In this document: one piece after another, positions 42,647 through 56,600 of the stretch
Layout of the letters: each line of letters opens with the position of its first letter
Numbering within the stretch: the first letter of the stretch is position 1
DNA from: Rhynchosporium graminicola
Lineage: Eukaryota > Ascomycota > Leotiomycetes > Helotiales > Ploettnerulaceae
Length of the DNA: 64,000 nucleotides
Assembly (NCBI GenBank): GCA_900074885.1
Contig: FJUW01000028.1
Span: 450,339-514,338 of the forward strand
Direction of reading: 5' to 3'
Made by a program: the position numbers and the translations under genes
The notes under the pieces: model-generated
Databases searched by the model: none
Seen by the model: only the letters and a program-made list of their open reading frames with translations
What the model was told of the DNA's origin: nothing

Positions 42647-43233
42647 CCTTCCCTGCATGTCCCTGGGGCAACCCTAAAATGCTGAAAGTCAAAGAAGCGA
42701 CGGGACGGGACCCTTGAGGCATCAAAGCGCTTCTCTGTGCGTAATTCGCTTTCCTCCCAATGGAGCAGAGCTACTGTTGGACTTGTACCTTGGGTTGCTG
42801 ACATACTATCCTGACATCTACTATGAGTACATTATGATTGTTATGGTTATTGTTATGGTTATGGTTATTGTTATTATCAGTATTCCTCGCTCTCGTTCGC
42901 GCTCAAGGGAAGGCAGCTAGCTCAGCACAAAAGAAAAGGGGTAGGGTAGGGGGGATAGGACTGAGGTACGAAAGTACTTGTACCTTCGCACCCCACCGGG
43001 CGGGGGACATGGACCTTCCTGTCTGCGGCTGAACAGGACAGGCATGCGATGCGGTACAATACTGTACTAGGCTAGGATAGGCAAGGTGGCTCTCGTACAT
43101 CACGGAACCGTAGCTACTTACTGTACGACTCTCTACGAGGGAGGGCAAGGTAGGGTAGGGTAGGGTACGAGTTCCACAGCCACAATTGTGTTCCATTTAT
43201 AGGAGATCTACAGGAGGGACGACAGACAGCATC

Positions 43234-43273
43234 ACATGGCATGGCATGGCATGGCATGGTATGGCATGACATG
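43234..43273. repeat. (CATGG)n pentanucleotide repeat
   Basis: About eight CATGG/CATGA units. Confidence 0.85.
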
Positions 43274-43885
43274 ACGCCAGAGTGGATTGCTGTATTCATT
43301 CATTCACTCATACACAGAACGTGAAAGGAACGAGGAAATAGAACGGACTTTGACCCCCCATATTCGGATCTGAGCTTTGCTTTCGATAGCGTCGTCCATC
43401 GGCTTCATGCACGCATGCATGCATGCAGTGGGTGCGGGTGCGGGTGATGTTATGTTGTGTTCTATCTGTGGCTTCCACGTCCCCAGCTCACCAGTCTCCA
43501 GCAATCTGAATCCTTTGGAGTTGACAACAACAGAAACAAAGACAAGATCTCCTCGCTTCCAGTCTCAAGTTAGGAAGGGACAGTAGTGGCAAAATCTGGT
43601 GCGTGCCAAAAGGCCTCTGCTTTTCCTCAAAAGGCGTCGGTCATCCCGCGTGAAGACGGCTTGATCGAGGAAAACTTTTTCTCCCCGAGCAGATCAGATC
43701 CACCTAGTGACTGTTTCCAGGTATCCTCTCGTGCTTTCATCGCCTTCCCTACACTCTTAAAATCCAAAAACCAAAATACCCAACTTGTATACGCTGCGAT
43801 TCTGTCCTTGATCGTGATAGCACTTTCCGATGACCAAGAAGTCCTTGATGGCCTGAAAACTTCATATGCTCCCGAAGCGCCGCGA

Positions 43886-43920
43886 CATGAGATGAGATGA
43901 GATGAGATGAGATGAGATGA
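43886..43920. repeat. (ATGAG)n pentanucleotide repeat
   Basis: About seven ATGAG units. Confidence 0.9.
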
Positions 43921-45067
43921 AAATTCCACTGCAAACCCCGATTGTGGCGAGCTTCAATGAGGCAAGCCCCCATGCGGCCCTTAGCTTTCCACACCAGAAT
44001 CATCAAATTCATCTGTAGTACTCACTGCCTTGTTCCTTTACCTTTATTCCTCGCAGAAAACATTCGTGCGAGCCAGAAAATAGAGTAGTGCTCATTCCTC
44101 CTCCCAGGTCCCACTGTTGAACCATCCATACAACTCACTAGCTAGCTTACTGTAGCATAAGATAATCTCGATACGATAAAGACGACTCATCCAAGGCATC
44201 ATACAAAATAGCCTCTCTATAAACCAGCCGAAGAGTTTCAATCGGTAATGTCATACATAGCTAGAAGCACCCCACCTCCAACCCCCCCCCCCCAAAATTT
44301 CACCTTCTAGTCTCCTCAAGCTTAGATAGATCTGGCACAATTATCAAGCTCCGCCAAAGATAAACCGACAGCCTAAAAAAGTGCTATGGTCATAATCAAA
44401 TGCGCTTCCGGCTGTAACTTCGTCAAGAGGTCTTTTCAGTTATTGCGATCTAGGCAATTCACAAAATTAAAACATACAGATAGATCTTGAGGTATTAGTA
44501 CTTGAGCATTACTTACAAACCGTTCGTCAAAGCGTGGGTACCGATCCTACGTTCCTAAATAAAGCAGGTGCTATATCTATGAACGCTTACTTCTTCTTAG
44601 TAGCAAACAATTTCATGGCTACACGCTTCCTCAAATGGTCTCCTTAAGATAATAGACTGTGGCAGACAGGCAGATCAAACCCTCTTGTAATTCTGAGGTA
44701 ACCAGTCACTCAGGGAACAAATCACAGCGAGAAGAAATTTGAGATTCTGAAAGTCACTGGAGGAATCTATTATCTGTCTAACTCGTAGCGCTTTATCTTG
44801 TCGTGTGATATGGAGTGGCATCAACCGTATCATAACCGTCGCCAGACTCCCATCGACTCCCATACTATGCTCCGCTGTATACGTCAACAACTACCAAGGT
44901 CCTATTCGCTCACATCTAGCAAAGTACTCCTGAGCCCATGCCCACTGAACGCCATGAAATGCACGCTACCCGAGCAAGCCAGTCAAATACTCCATCCCTA
45001 TTTTCCTGAATCAATCAAAGAACAAACCCTCCATACCATCTATGTATCTGCTCAAGTATCACTCAAC

Positions 45068-47528
45068 CTATCCTCGACGAGAGTACTGTCTTGGCAACCT
45101 ATTATTTCTCTGCGAAGATGAGATAACACGAGTCGAAGAAGGTGATCTCGAGCTACGAAGCGGATCAACACGACGAGCTGGCATGTTGCGGTAAGCCGTC
45201 ATATTGTGAGCGGGATTGAGGGTTCTCGAAGCGGAGGGTTCTACGATACGACCTCCTTGGTCTGATTCTGCATCCGCTTCGTTCCAATCCCCGAAAGAAA
45301 TGGGGTTTTCTTGACTTCCGCGTGTGGAAGCGGCCATAGCTTGATGTGTCGCCATAATGCTGCTGATCCGGGGGTTGTACTGTTGCTGGACGCTGGCGGT
45401 TGTCTGGGGTCGTCTTGAACGTCTAACAGGACGGATGGAGCTATCCGAGGACTCAGCTTCGACTTGATGCAAGGCGTTCGAAGGGCCTATCTCTCGGCCT
45501 GCCTGCCTGTTATTGCGTGTTCGATTGAATTCCCTGATGAGGTCATTGCGTTCCTCTTCATAAGTTTGATATCCGCCATGTTCATCGCCACCTTCGCTAC
45601 TCTCTGTCGTGCTGATGCTGACACTTCGCTCTATTTTGGGGCTTACGTCACGGAATCCTTCGAAATCACGACTGATGCTCCGTCTGTTGTAGTATGGATT
45701 GGCGCTAACACTGCGACTATCTCTGGATCGAGGAGATGCTGGGGTCATCTCTGTATCTCCATCGTGGTCCGTTACTGAAAGAATCTCAGACTCGTTATCT
45801 GTATCTTCTTGGTGCCCGTAAGGGTTGCCATCAAAGAAATTTGTGCCGGCTTGAATTTGAGATTGGTAATGATCTTCAAAGGGTACCGGTGTTTGTGAGA
45901 GGCTATCACGAAAGCGGCCATCTTCGTCAATGTGACGATTCTCGGTAGCGGTTTCGGTACCAGTGTCGCTGTTGTCAGAGCCATCTTCGTCGTCAGTATC
46001 AAAGTTTCCATAACGATGGACACCATAATTTACGTCGGCGCCCTCGGCATCACTATCATTTCCATGATCCAAAGGACTCCAGCCACTCCGTCGGAGAAGT
46101 TCGGCTTGGTCGCCCAACTCTGAGCCGTTCGTGTCGGTATCGGTCACGGTAAGGATAGAGGGACTTCTTCTAAACGGAGAACTGCCAGGTCCAAGATTTT
46201 GGTGACCGTCAAGACTGGCCGATGCATCGGAAGGTGTCTGGCTTTCCAAATCAACAGGACTCATAATTGCCCGATTTCTATGTCTTGGCCGACGGTTTGA
46301 GATAGCACCACCCTCATCTGAATCGTCATCCGAGATGAGGTTGATAGACTGGACAGATTCTGGATCGTGGCTTCCGCCAGCGGCAGGGCGATTTCGTGGT
46401 TCATCATCCTGTACAACGAAGTCATTCAAAGAGTCATCGGAGTCAATACTGTCATTGTCGTCATCGTCGTTGGGGGCGTCCAAGGCGCTGCTCGAATCCT
46501 CTGCCGCTGATGGCGAATCTGGATGGTAATTTTGAAAATAGTTGTAGATATGGTTGTGGTGAACCAGGTGCCGGTGTCCATGGTTTCGTGCTGCAACATC
46601 CAAAAATGGTGAAGCGAATTGCCCATGATTGAAATGACCACCGGGGTAATTGTAGAACTCTGCACCAACCTCGTCTTGGAGGTCCAAGTCTATCTCCTCT
46701 TCATCTAATTCGCCCTGGTCCAGGTCGTCACCCCAGTCGCTGACCCCGTAGGGATTTTCGATTAAAAGTCCACAATACTGGCATACTGGACCCCCTTCAT
46801 GTTCATGGCCACAGCCTGGACATCTCATTATACCACCATCTGCCTCGTCCACCATCAATTCTACTCGTCTTCTTGAGAATAGGCCTTTGAAGAGTCCCTC
46901 AAGACCGTTGCGATCCTCATCCACAGTTGCAATTTCCTCTGCTCTTCGCTGGGCATGTTGCTCGATAGACTCGTCGGCAGGCATCAGTTCTTTCCGCTTC
47001 GTAAATATCTGGTCGACCATCTGCTTGACCTAAGGGGCAAGGTGAGCTTTTTGAACGAATCCCGAGTTCGAAAGAGACTCTACGTACAAGGAAGTTAGGA
47101 GATGGGGCGATTGTGACCCTGGCGCGACATTCGGGGCAGGTCTTCTTTCGACGATTAGTAGTGAACCAACTACACATACACTGTGAACATCAGCCAAGGG
47201 CTCCATAGGGATAGTCTAGACAGTACGGACAGAGTAACAGTAGGTGTGGCCGCAGCCTAGAGTGTATGGCTCATAGAGGAGCTGGTCGCAGATTGTACAA
47301 GTAACTAAGGTCCGAATGTCTGTGAGGTCGGTCTTGAATGAAGTAGCAAGCTTTTCAGAATGAATCAGTAAAATGCCACTGTAAAGGGCACCTTGTCCGC
47401 CTTACCTGCGCTTCGTTCTTCGCCTTTGGTCTGGTTATTGTAGGAGTTGGTTCTCTGCTATTACCAGCTGATCGTGGTTCCCTCTTGACAGCCACGAGCT
47501 GCCCAGGAGATGTGGTGGAAGGCGCCAT
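45068..47528 (-). CDS. RING-finger protein (probable E3 ubiquitin ligase)
   Basis: This 765-aa protein has a C3HC4 RING near residues 55-100: CTIC, then CGH, CYSC and CPEC. Exons on the minus strand are 47528-47406, 47350-47231, 47180-47088 and 47029-45068, with introns of 55, 50 and 58 bp. An intron cuts the RING between its third and fourth cysteine pairs. After the RING is a helical stretch (VKQMVDQIFTKRKELMP). Next is a second possible zinc ribbon, CPGCGHEHEGGPVCQYCG. A very acidic Asp/Glu/Ser-rich region covers roughly residues 200-480, and the tail is basic and low-complexity. The N-terminus MAPSTTSPGQ is the chosen start; longer upstream reading is possible but without a convincing start context. 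E3 activity is inferred from the RING only; substrate and pathway are unknown. Confidence 0.83.
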
Positions 47529-49245
47529 ATCGCTTTGTGAATTTGGGAGACGGCAGCTTGGTTTTTGGAATGTGTGAATAGATTCCGCCCCGAAGCGCTG
47601 AGCGAAAGAAAGAGAAAGCAAAGGTTGGGACTCGGGAAGCGAAGGAGATCTTGTTCGTATTGTAACGACAGGAGAATAGTTATTGTAGATGTCGTTCCCT
47701 CCCAAGAAGCGAGGAGGGCGGGCAGGGCAGGAATTGCCAGGACAATAGGATGATGATGAAGTTCAGTTCAGTGGGATCTGGAACATGGGTCGGAGGAGGC
47801 TTCAACGGGATGCCGCCGCGTCCCTGATCTCCCGATAACGCGCTAGCATTCAAGTGCCAAGGACCGAGCTCGATCCAACCCGGGCCTAGGCCCACCACCC
47901 TCCAAACTGATTATGTGGGGCAACGTACAGTAAGTATACTTAGTACTATATACTCTGTAGGCAGGTAGGTACCTACCTTAGGTACTATAGGTAGGTATAA
48001 TGAAATCTTGTGGAAGTCCCGTCTGGAAATGTAGATACCCTTGCCTTGTACCCCTTTAACGTAAATTTAAGATATCAGATCTGCACTGTCTGCCTAGGTA
48101 GGTAGGTAGGTAGGTAGGTACCTTACCTTACCCTCAGAGTGTTTGCCTTCAGAGTGGTTGCGATAACCATCACACTTGAGCTTTACAAGTCTGAAGCCCT
48201 CTTCGCTTGATTCTTTGATCTGGACGTTCAGGACACTACCTAGGTACTCCAAGATGTATCTATTACTTCGGCTATTGTGATTCTGAGATATAAATAGTGA
48301 GGTTGTCATCTTGTACTAGATTCACAATCTTATAATAAAGTGGGTATCGCGATCTCTTAAACATTCCAGACCTGAGAGCAAGTACAATAAGCCTACAGCT
48401 TCTGTAGACTCCATGCACCCAAAATCCCCAGGTACGGCGCTAGCAAAGGGACATGAGGTCGCAAGGGGACAACCGCCAAATCCAGGGCTGCGCGAACTTG
48501 TTCCCTTATTGGCCAAGCCACCTGCCACGTTGCAGCGTGCAGTAGCTAGCAGCCGAGCCCAAGCAGCCGTTGGGTCGAAAAATAATGTATGTGATGCACG
48601 CGCCAAAGCAGGCATGTTCTCCTACTGGTTCTTCGAAGGTTGAACTACTTTCCCATCGATAAATATCGCTGTGGAAATAGAAGGAATATCTCCCTGTCCT
48701 ACCACTAATATTGAAGAAGGAAAAAGCTCATGGCCTACTGTGATTTGCAGCAAGCTAGGGCCCAGGAGAACGAGGAGAAGTACAAACGCACGTCATGTAC
48801 CACGCATATAGCTTGGATACTTGTTTCTGATATGAGTTCGTAGATCATAGTCATCGGATCCTAATGATACCCAAGCTGATATATTTCCTCATGTTCTGTA
48901 TCCTTTTCCAATTCCCAGTACAAGTGGACCTATCGCAGGTCTACTGCCAGAGCCTCCAAATCGCTGCACGCTCAACCGCTTGCCAGAAAAACTTGAAAGA
49001 AGACATAGAAACACACTGAAATGCTAGGGATATGCAGATGCGATGAATCCCACGATCGCAAATACAAAGAATGTAAGGTCCAGGATTATTGATCGGCAGC
49101 CTGATTAAACAGTAGAACGCCTCTGAGAACACAGTAAGAGATTCGTCATCATTGTCATTCCATTGATGTCCGCAGGCAAATTTCCTCCTCTTGCTTTCCA
49201 TACCCGCTCACGCACTCATCCTTCATCAAAGCATCACCAATCAAC
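47529..49245. other. Spacer with TAGG repeats
   Basis: No gene is supported. It contains GGTAGGTACCTACCTTAGG words at 47963-47997, a (TAGG)n run at 48095-48120 and a noticeably GC-richer patch at about 48410-48620 that is open in both orientations. Confidence 0.5.
48095..48120. repeat. (TAGG)n microsatellite
   Basis: About six TAGG units followed by CCTTACCTTACC. Confidence 0.9.
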
Positions 49246-50486
49246 TCAAAGTTTCCTTTTCTTATCCATCTTTGCCTCAGTACAAACATCCCCCAGTATT
49301 CCCTTTGTCACCAATTTCTCATCCACAATCTCATTATTAAGATGCATCATCGTCTTGATCTCAAAATCTAGAAATCTCTTGATGGACTCCACATCCGTGG
49401 AACCAGCTTTCATAGACTCGCGCACATTCTTCAGCATGTGACGAATGCGCGATTCGGCATTTTCCAAATTGTATTCGATCGTCTGGCCGTACAAGTCTGA
49501 GAGGTTGGAGATAGGTCGAACAGTGTTGAGAACGGTGTCGTCGCGGATTCGTGCCGAACGTGGCCGAAATGATGTAACCATCGTGATGCGTTCTTGGCCA
49601 CCAAAAGCGCTCAGGGCTTGGTGATCGATGTAACGGCCTTGGAGAACTACTGCGCAACCCTGGAGAATGTGTCAGCTCGGTTGGGGTTATGGGAGATAAG
49701 TCTGAGAGTTAAATTACCTTTGATGGGCCGCGGACCTTCCTGATGTCTCCGAAACCTGTTCGTAAAGCAGTCTCGCCGCCGACCATACCGGTGGTATCGC
49801 TCATCATGAGCACACAAACAAAAGGATAGCTGTCTCGGTGCCAGCCGACAATGGCTCCCCCGTCTTCCTCGTCACCCAAATCCTTATGATCCTTCTTGTC
49901 ACCTGGAATCGATAGGTTGACGTGACCAATCTCATAATCAATCACTGGAACTAGGTCAACACCTGCAATCTTTGAGATGATGGCGAGTGTCTCCGGGTGT
50001 TTCCATGCTTCAAAAACAAACTTGCCGTGTCTAACAGATTAGCAGATGAAATCGTACTTGCATACTAGGGCTGACTTACTTGGGGGCATAACCACGAATC
50101 TGCCTCGGCGCAATATCCGATGTGTAGCTGTATTTCTCGAGAACTTCGGGATCGAGTATCTCGCTTCTCATTATGTCGATGGCTTCTTCGCTAAACAAGT
50201 GAAATGGATCCGATACTGCAACTGGTGAAACGCCAGAGTCGGCAGAAAATCCCAGATCCTCCATGGTATGGATGTGTTTGGGTTCCTCGAATGCTAAGTG
50301 ATCGAAAGGTCTGAACAATTTGCCGATAGCAGGAGAGGCATTATCGGTCGCGAGGTACTTCTCAAAGGAGCGTTTGAGTGATGCCTGAGTCTCTCTTGGA
50401 GACGGGAGAATTTTGGGCGGGCTAGCGATTTGGAAATATGGGACATCTGGAGTACCAGGTGGTACGTAGACGTCGGAGGTAGCCAT
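49246..50486 (-). CDS. 2-oxoglutarate/Fe(II) oxygenase-like protein
   Basis: This fungal 2OG-Fe(II) dioxygenase-like protein has 377 aa. Exons on the minus strand are 50486-50080, 50030-49718 and 49659-49246, with introns of 49 and 58 bp. The HxD part of the iron triad is visible as GWHRDSYPFV, with a distal His in YIDHQAL and a likely 2OG-binding Arg in the ERITMVTSFRPRS segment. MVGGETALRTG between them is the usual jelly-roll region. The C-terminal 90 residues are helical. An in-frame extension upstream of MATSDVY exists (to about 50597), but MATSDVYVPPGTP looks like the natural start. The substrate is unknown; no neighbouring gene suggests a pathway. Confidence 0.82.
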
Positions 50487-52471
50487 TTTTTCGTATAAAA
50501 TCCTTCCCGTTTGAGGTATCTGGCAAGGACTGTCAGAGAGATCTTTCAAGCGATACTTATGATCCAATGACAGCTCAATGATCGAGGATGCGAACACAAT
50601 ACAGTCTCTTGATCATATTCGCCAAAAGTTCCTCCAAACTTCTGTCAGAAGAATAGATGGATTTGAGAAGATCGTAGACGTAAAAAGACCCCTCGATGAA
50701 TCGACATAAACCGCGAAGAAGTATAGGAATATGAAGGCTACTCACGGGCAGTTCTGACGATAGACGTTGTAGAGAAAATAGATGGGGATGTGTTTACGAT
50801 GTAATGGATCTTTGGATAGGTGTAATGACTTGACGTTTGTTTATGATATGTGTTGAGGGTGGCGTCCAAGCTCTCTTATAACTAAAGGGGCTCCTTGAAC
50901 AGCGGTAGCAATCTTCCTTTCCCGTCTATTGCAGTGCTTGGTTCGTCGCCGCGAGCACACCAATATGGCAATGCGCTACCGGTGGACCAGCCGTGTATAT
51001 CTTACCTTCCTTGAAGCTTTGATCCCGCCCGCCCTTGTTCATTTCCTCCACACCTTCCTTGCAGCCAGTATCCAGATCCAAAACCGATAATCTGTCAAGC
51101 TGTGGAGAGCGACTCATGATACTTTGCGCGGGAATCCAAGAAAATCACCTTATCGTTTCACAAGCCAGTCGAGGCTTCTGGCCGTCAGACAGACGTGCAT
51201 GGCCGGTCAGAGGAAGACGTGGTCTGTCTGTAGCACTAGCATAACGTGAACACATGGGTTTGCATGCGATGACAGGACAAATGCATGGAAACGCTTTCTC
51301 GAAATGGATAAGGATCAGAAGAGGCCATCTAGACTTGGCCGAGAAGAACGAAAACATTCAGTGCCTGCAGACATCCATACCAATCGGGGCAGCCGGCAGA
51401 GATCAGACCTCGCCATGGATGCACGAGGGGTATCCTCGACAAGACATTCGCACATGTCATCAACAGAACTCGTAAACATTGTGTGGATATTACCAACTTA
51501 ATCAGTCGGGTGGCAATGGTGGAGACGAGGGAGAACAAAAGTGGAGGGACATTGAGATAGATGTGGAGGGCTAAGAAGCATCACACGCTGGCCAGAGCGG
51601 GGAGATTTCAGAGCTGGATGGTTTGACCCGATTTGGAAGACAAAACGACATGCACCGCTCAGTTCAAAGCCGCTATCGTGACAAGCCGTCTAGAAGCTGT
51701 ACTGGTCGCCGTTAACGGATGCAGGCCAAAGTATGATCATAGCTGACTCGACGGTCAACAGACATGGAAAAGAGGCCACTCATAAGAGTTACACGAATCT
51801 ATGCGACCGCATCCTATTCCACCAAACAGCTGTAATCGGGCAGCTATGAACGGTCACTACCTTGGCTGGACGTATGGGCAGCACTGCAAGCCGAGGAATG
51901 ATGTAGCACAAGACAATGAGAATATCCAAGGGGTCAGAGGGTTCAGTCGTCGTTTCTTGAGCTGCCAGGCAACATAAAGCAAGACAAGGATGGATGGCAA
52001 CCTTCAGCATCGATGCCAGATATCTGAATACGGAAGTTACCACCAGGCTTTTCCTAATACCTCACTATCGTGGTCAAGTTGATGTCGTCAAGCCAATGGT
52101 TGAATAACTGTCTCCAATTAAGCTTTCCAGTCTGCCCAGCACTTCTGTACTTGGGTAGGTAACGACGTGAATCAAGGACACAAAATGAGGTTCGGATGAA
52201 AAGCTAAAAGGATGAGCCGATGCCGATAGGAGCGCTAGTTCCGGTACTGCAGACCAACACCAGCCTTGCCGATATGATCCCGCAATGCCAAGACTCGGCT
52301 AGTTTGAGCAGTGGTAGTGCAAGTGCAGTTCACCTTCAGAAGTCTACTATTACATTTCGCCGCATCATACCAGGACCCCAGCTTTTTCCTACTCCAAAGC
52401 ACTTGTTATGTCATCCGAAGACAAGAAAGATAACGCGGGAGATCCGTGGAACTCCAAGACAAGCGAGAAGT
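50487..52471. other. Spacer, left part
   Basis: About 2 kb with no supportable gene. Scattered open frames (50926-51538, 51789-52043) have no recognisable content. Confidence 0.5.
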
Positions 52472-52903
52472 TTAATCGGTACTTGCATCTGTTTGGTCCT
52501 TTGTCAAGTGCTCAACTTCCCTTCTGGGATATCTGGGGCATAGCTCGAACTCGTGGAGGGTGAGCTCAGCTGATATATTTGACCAGTAAATTGCCTGGAG
52601 AATATCTTGATCCATGTCAGGAGGCGGCATCAAGAAGTTTGAAATGCCTGCATCGCAATGGTGGGGATAGAGAGATGTGTACAGATTATTTCCAGTGGGT
52701 GCTCCGTCCTGTTGCGTGTTCCGTACCATACGGCCTTTCCCTTCTGAAGGTGTAAGACATTCTTGTGGCTTTCATTGGTGTAATGCTTGATGAATAGATT
52801 ACATCAACTGACGATTGATACAGAGCATACCGAGACTGCAAACAGCAATGGGTAGGTTCACGACTCCCTTGCCTCGTCTTGTGTTCACAAGTGGCGAATT
52901 CAT
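52472..52903 (-). CDS. Possible small two-exon protein, unrecognised
   Basis: A tentative 114-aa model with exons 52903-52831 and 52743-52472 on the minus strand and an 87-bp intron (donor GTATGC, acceptor TTCAG). The second exon has balanced, protein-like composition ([41 protein letters not shown]) rather than low complexity. The product has three cysteines and no obvious signal peptide. The same DNA also has other open readings, including one with several cysteines at 52850-52960, so the frame choice is uncertain. I do not recognise a family and the gene may not be real. Confidence 0.25.
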
Positions 52904-53603
52904 CTGTATCTTCACTGTAGTAGTGCCGGTCGCACTGGAGCTTATCCTCCTTAAACTCCGAGGAAGTTTTTGTTCAATCTAGAGTTCCAACCTCATGGTA
53001 TACACCACTGACGCGTTGATAGCAAACTGCGAGGAAAGAAGCGAAGTTGAAGGAAGGAAAATCATGGTTTTAGTAAGAGTGTAGGAGGGGCGTGGAGATT
53101 TGAAGTCTGAATGTAAAATAAGCTGGAATTAATGTATGATATGAACGAGATCATCCTGTGGTACTCTACCTAGTGATCAGAGGCGGCAATATGAAGAAGC
53201 ATGTGCGCCGTTGAAGCCACAGTGTACTACATCTCTTCTCTCTTGAATTCAACTTTGCCTGTGAATCGCTTCGGATCAGAACTTTGGAGGCCAATTTGTT
53301 CCGGATCTATCAGGTCAGATGAGAAAAAACGGTCTGTGAGCCATGGGAATACCAAAATCCACTGACGGACATTTTTGTTGTTCAAGAGTCAAGATCGTCT
53401 CGCTTCGGCTAGACAGGAGCGAGTCCGGCAGGCCCACGCCAAAAATTTGGCTCTGCAATACAGCACCGCATCATTTCCTGGCACAACCGCAACTCCCACA
53501 TTCCAGACATCCTGAGCCGCAAGCGGAAGAATTATTGTCAACACACAGGAGCCGCATGAGGTAATATCCAAAAACGAAATCCCGATTCGGCGTGTGCTTC
53601 AAA
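52904..53603. other. Spacer before the NatB subunit gene
   Basis: Presumed promoter of the gene at 53604. No other feature is seen. Confidence 0.5.
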
Positions 53604-56600
53604 ATGGACCAACTTCAAGATCGGGCAGATGCTCAAATATGGAACGCAATTGAAGGAAAGAATCTCAAGCAAGCCTTGAAGCTCGTTGATAAGCGTCTTA
53701 CTAAGAAGCATACATCCTATCATGAGGTGAGTTGAACAGAGTACGCAGCAAGAGCGCACATGCTTTCGATTCTCGAATTTTGAAAATATCACTCACGTGA
53801 CCAGTATCAACTTCTACATCGATTTGACTAACCATATACGCAGGCCCTCAAAATCTACATCCGTGCTCTCTCGCCTCAGTCAACTGAGAAATCCGCTGTA
53901 CTAGTATACTTAGAAGAGCTGGCAGAGAAGAAGACAGCGCTGTCCGAGCTGGTGGTGGCTGAGTTGTATGACGATGCCTTGAACGAAGTTCTCCCAGAAA
54001 CACAAGAACACTGGGCTAGGATAATTGGGGAGCTAAGATGGCAGTGCGTCAAGGCGGCACCGAAAAATGAAGATACGGGTCTGAAATGTTTTCAAGCATG
54101 TCTTGCAAGAAACGATTTAGATCATGCTCGGCAGGCAAGTCAGCCCAATGTCAAATGATAGATCTGCTCTGGCTTCGTCTATCACATGGCTACACTATAG
54201 AGACTTACACTGACATTTTCGATAGATTGCTAACAGCCTTGAGAAAGCGTTCCCCAAAAATCACGCGTATATCTTTTGGAATATATCTACCATGTTTCTA
54301 TTTTCGGTAATTGCCCCACTCTGAAGAATCGCTTTGGACCTGCTGACGGACTCAGATGTCTCCTAATTGTCCAGAAATACAAAAGAAGATTTGGGGTGGA
54401 CTGGCCCTGGGTCAAATTGGCAAGCTTGCAATAGCCACGAAACAAGCCACTGTAAGTTTTCTTTCAAGTTAATACGTCCGCCCAATGGCGAATTGACAGC
54501 CTACCAGGATCAGAAGCAACTTCCGATCAGGTCGATACAGTCTCCTCAAGAGTTGTTACTGCTACACAGGGTCACAAAGGCGTACGGCAAGGTAGAACAT
54601 AGCCTGGAATACTTACAAGATCCGTTGCTCGGACCCGACTCAGCTGCAGCAAAGGGCGAGTGGGAGTTGTGGCGGATGAAGCTTGACTCGCTACAAAAAG
54701 CGAAAGAATGGGATACAGTTTTTGAGACTACTGAGTCGCTTCTCCTGAGAGCACGTACACTAAATGAATCATCTCAATATGCTGAAGCTCGGCTGAGTGA
54801 TTGGATTGTTTGGACTGCATTCATTCGATCAGCAACCGAGCAAAACAAACCCGAGTAAGTCAAAACAAGCCATAAGCTATATCAGATGATCCAATAGTAT
54901 TTACAGGCTCTGGAATCGAGTGCGGGCGGAAGTCGAAGCTCACCTGGACCCTACCTGTAATATTGATAAAAGCTGGAAGAGGAACGCTTCGTTAGCTTTG
55001 GTAAAGCTAGCTTTTGAAAGATCTGGCAGCACTTCGATTGTTTCGAAAGATGAAACCCTTCCTTACCGCGTCACTGTCATCATTACGTACTTGAATCAGT
55101 ACGCCAACGCAAGTACTGCATATAACGATCTCAGACCTTTTGTGGGACAATTGAGTCAGGATGAACGGAAGCAGCTTCAAGATATATTAGACAAGAAGGT
55201 CGATGCTCAAAGCGTGAGTACTTTCCTATTTTTGCCTAATCCGGATCTATGATCCTGCCAGCACCATGCTGACCAACTTTTGAGCTTTCAACCATCAGCC
55301 ATATCACCGAAGCTATAAATCACTCGAAACTGCAGTACCTCCTCAGATGCTCTCTACCAGAATATGAGCGTCGCCAAAGTCCCGCGAAGAGGAGTGCACA
55401 AGACGAGTTCAAATGTGTTTCATGTTCCAAACCTTGCGGAATCACCTGCAAGTATTGCTTAACGAGGACCGCAGAAAAGTCCATAAAATTCTACCGATTA
55501 GCAGCGAGTGACGACAAACTCGTAGCTGATCTCCCTTCAACGGATCGACACCCAGCAGACGACTTCGCCGTTCTAGCAGCCATGTGTTTGATAAAACTCG
55601 CGTTAGCAGAAGCCAGCCATACGAATGAGCCTCTCAAGAGCAGCAAAACGAGCTATTTGCTACAAGCTGTGGTGCTACTCGAAGTTGCTTCTGTGCCCTC
55701 GCGATCCAACTTCCAGATCTCGTTGATGCTAATCAGGCTGTATCGCTATCTCGGGTGTGGATCCTTAGCTATGCGAGCTTTTGAAAGACTTGGTACCAAG
55801 CAAGTCCAGCTCGATACTTTGTCTTACGTCTTGTTTGATAGAATATCAACTTTCCATCCTCATCATTTCGCACAGCTGCCGAATGGCTCGGACAAGACGC
55901 GAAAACCGATAGAGCAGATGCAGAAACAGCGGAAGATGTATCATTGGGCCAGGGAACATGCCATCAAGAACATCTGGCTTTCTTTCAAGCACAGTAGTTA
56001 CAACTCGGTATTTGAGATTAGAGAAGTTCAGGATAATCTGTCCCGAAGCTTGGCGAGAGTTATGTCTTTTGTGGAGAGTACTAGAATTGCGAGATTGGTG
56101 GAGCCCAAGAGACCATTATCTGAGGTATTGCAGGAGTTTGACATTCTTGGTAAGTTGAGCAATCAATTTCGATTCTTGTATTGTCTATACTGACTTCATG
56201 AAGCACCGAATGCTGAGCTCTCTGAGGATTCATTCGTCGATACCAACGACTACGAAACATTCCCGAACTATGAAAGCTCGACAGGGCCACGCTTTGAAGA
56301 GCTCAGCAGAGTCGAATCTAGTCCAACAGTAACTACCTAACCCTTCAACTCTCCCTCTATTGCTGGACTGACACATACACCGCACAGGAAACCCGCTACA
56401 GACAGAACCTCATCGCGCAGAAGATACTTCTCATCATCGACCCAACAACGCCTACCGGGGGCGAAGCCCTTACGCTCCAACAATGGCTGTCACAGTACCT
56501 CAACAGCCAGAAACATTCACCACTACCACAATCCTCAAACTCCAGATCCTTCGTCCCCACTGAGCCAGAAATACTCGCCCAAGCAACGTACAACTCTATA

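Larger units (their letters stand above)
42233..45067. other. 2.8-kb microsatellite-rich spacer
   Basis: No gene is supported. It contains the simple repeats listed below, a TTATGG-rich stretch at 42838-42876, a GCATGCATGC run near 43413 and a C homopolymer near 44283-44293. Frames at 43586-43900 and 44798-45121 lack recognisable content. Confidence 0.5.

Noticed and set aside
43586..43900. 104-codon plus-strand frame
   Set aside because: It ends in the ATGAG microsatellite and has no recognisable content.
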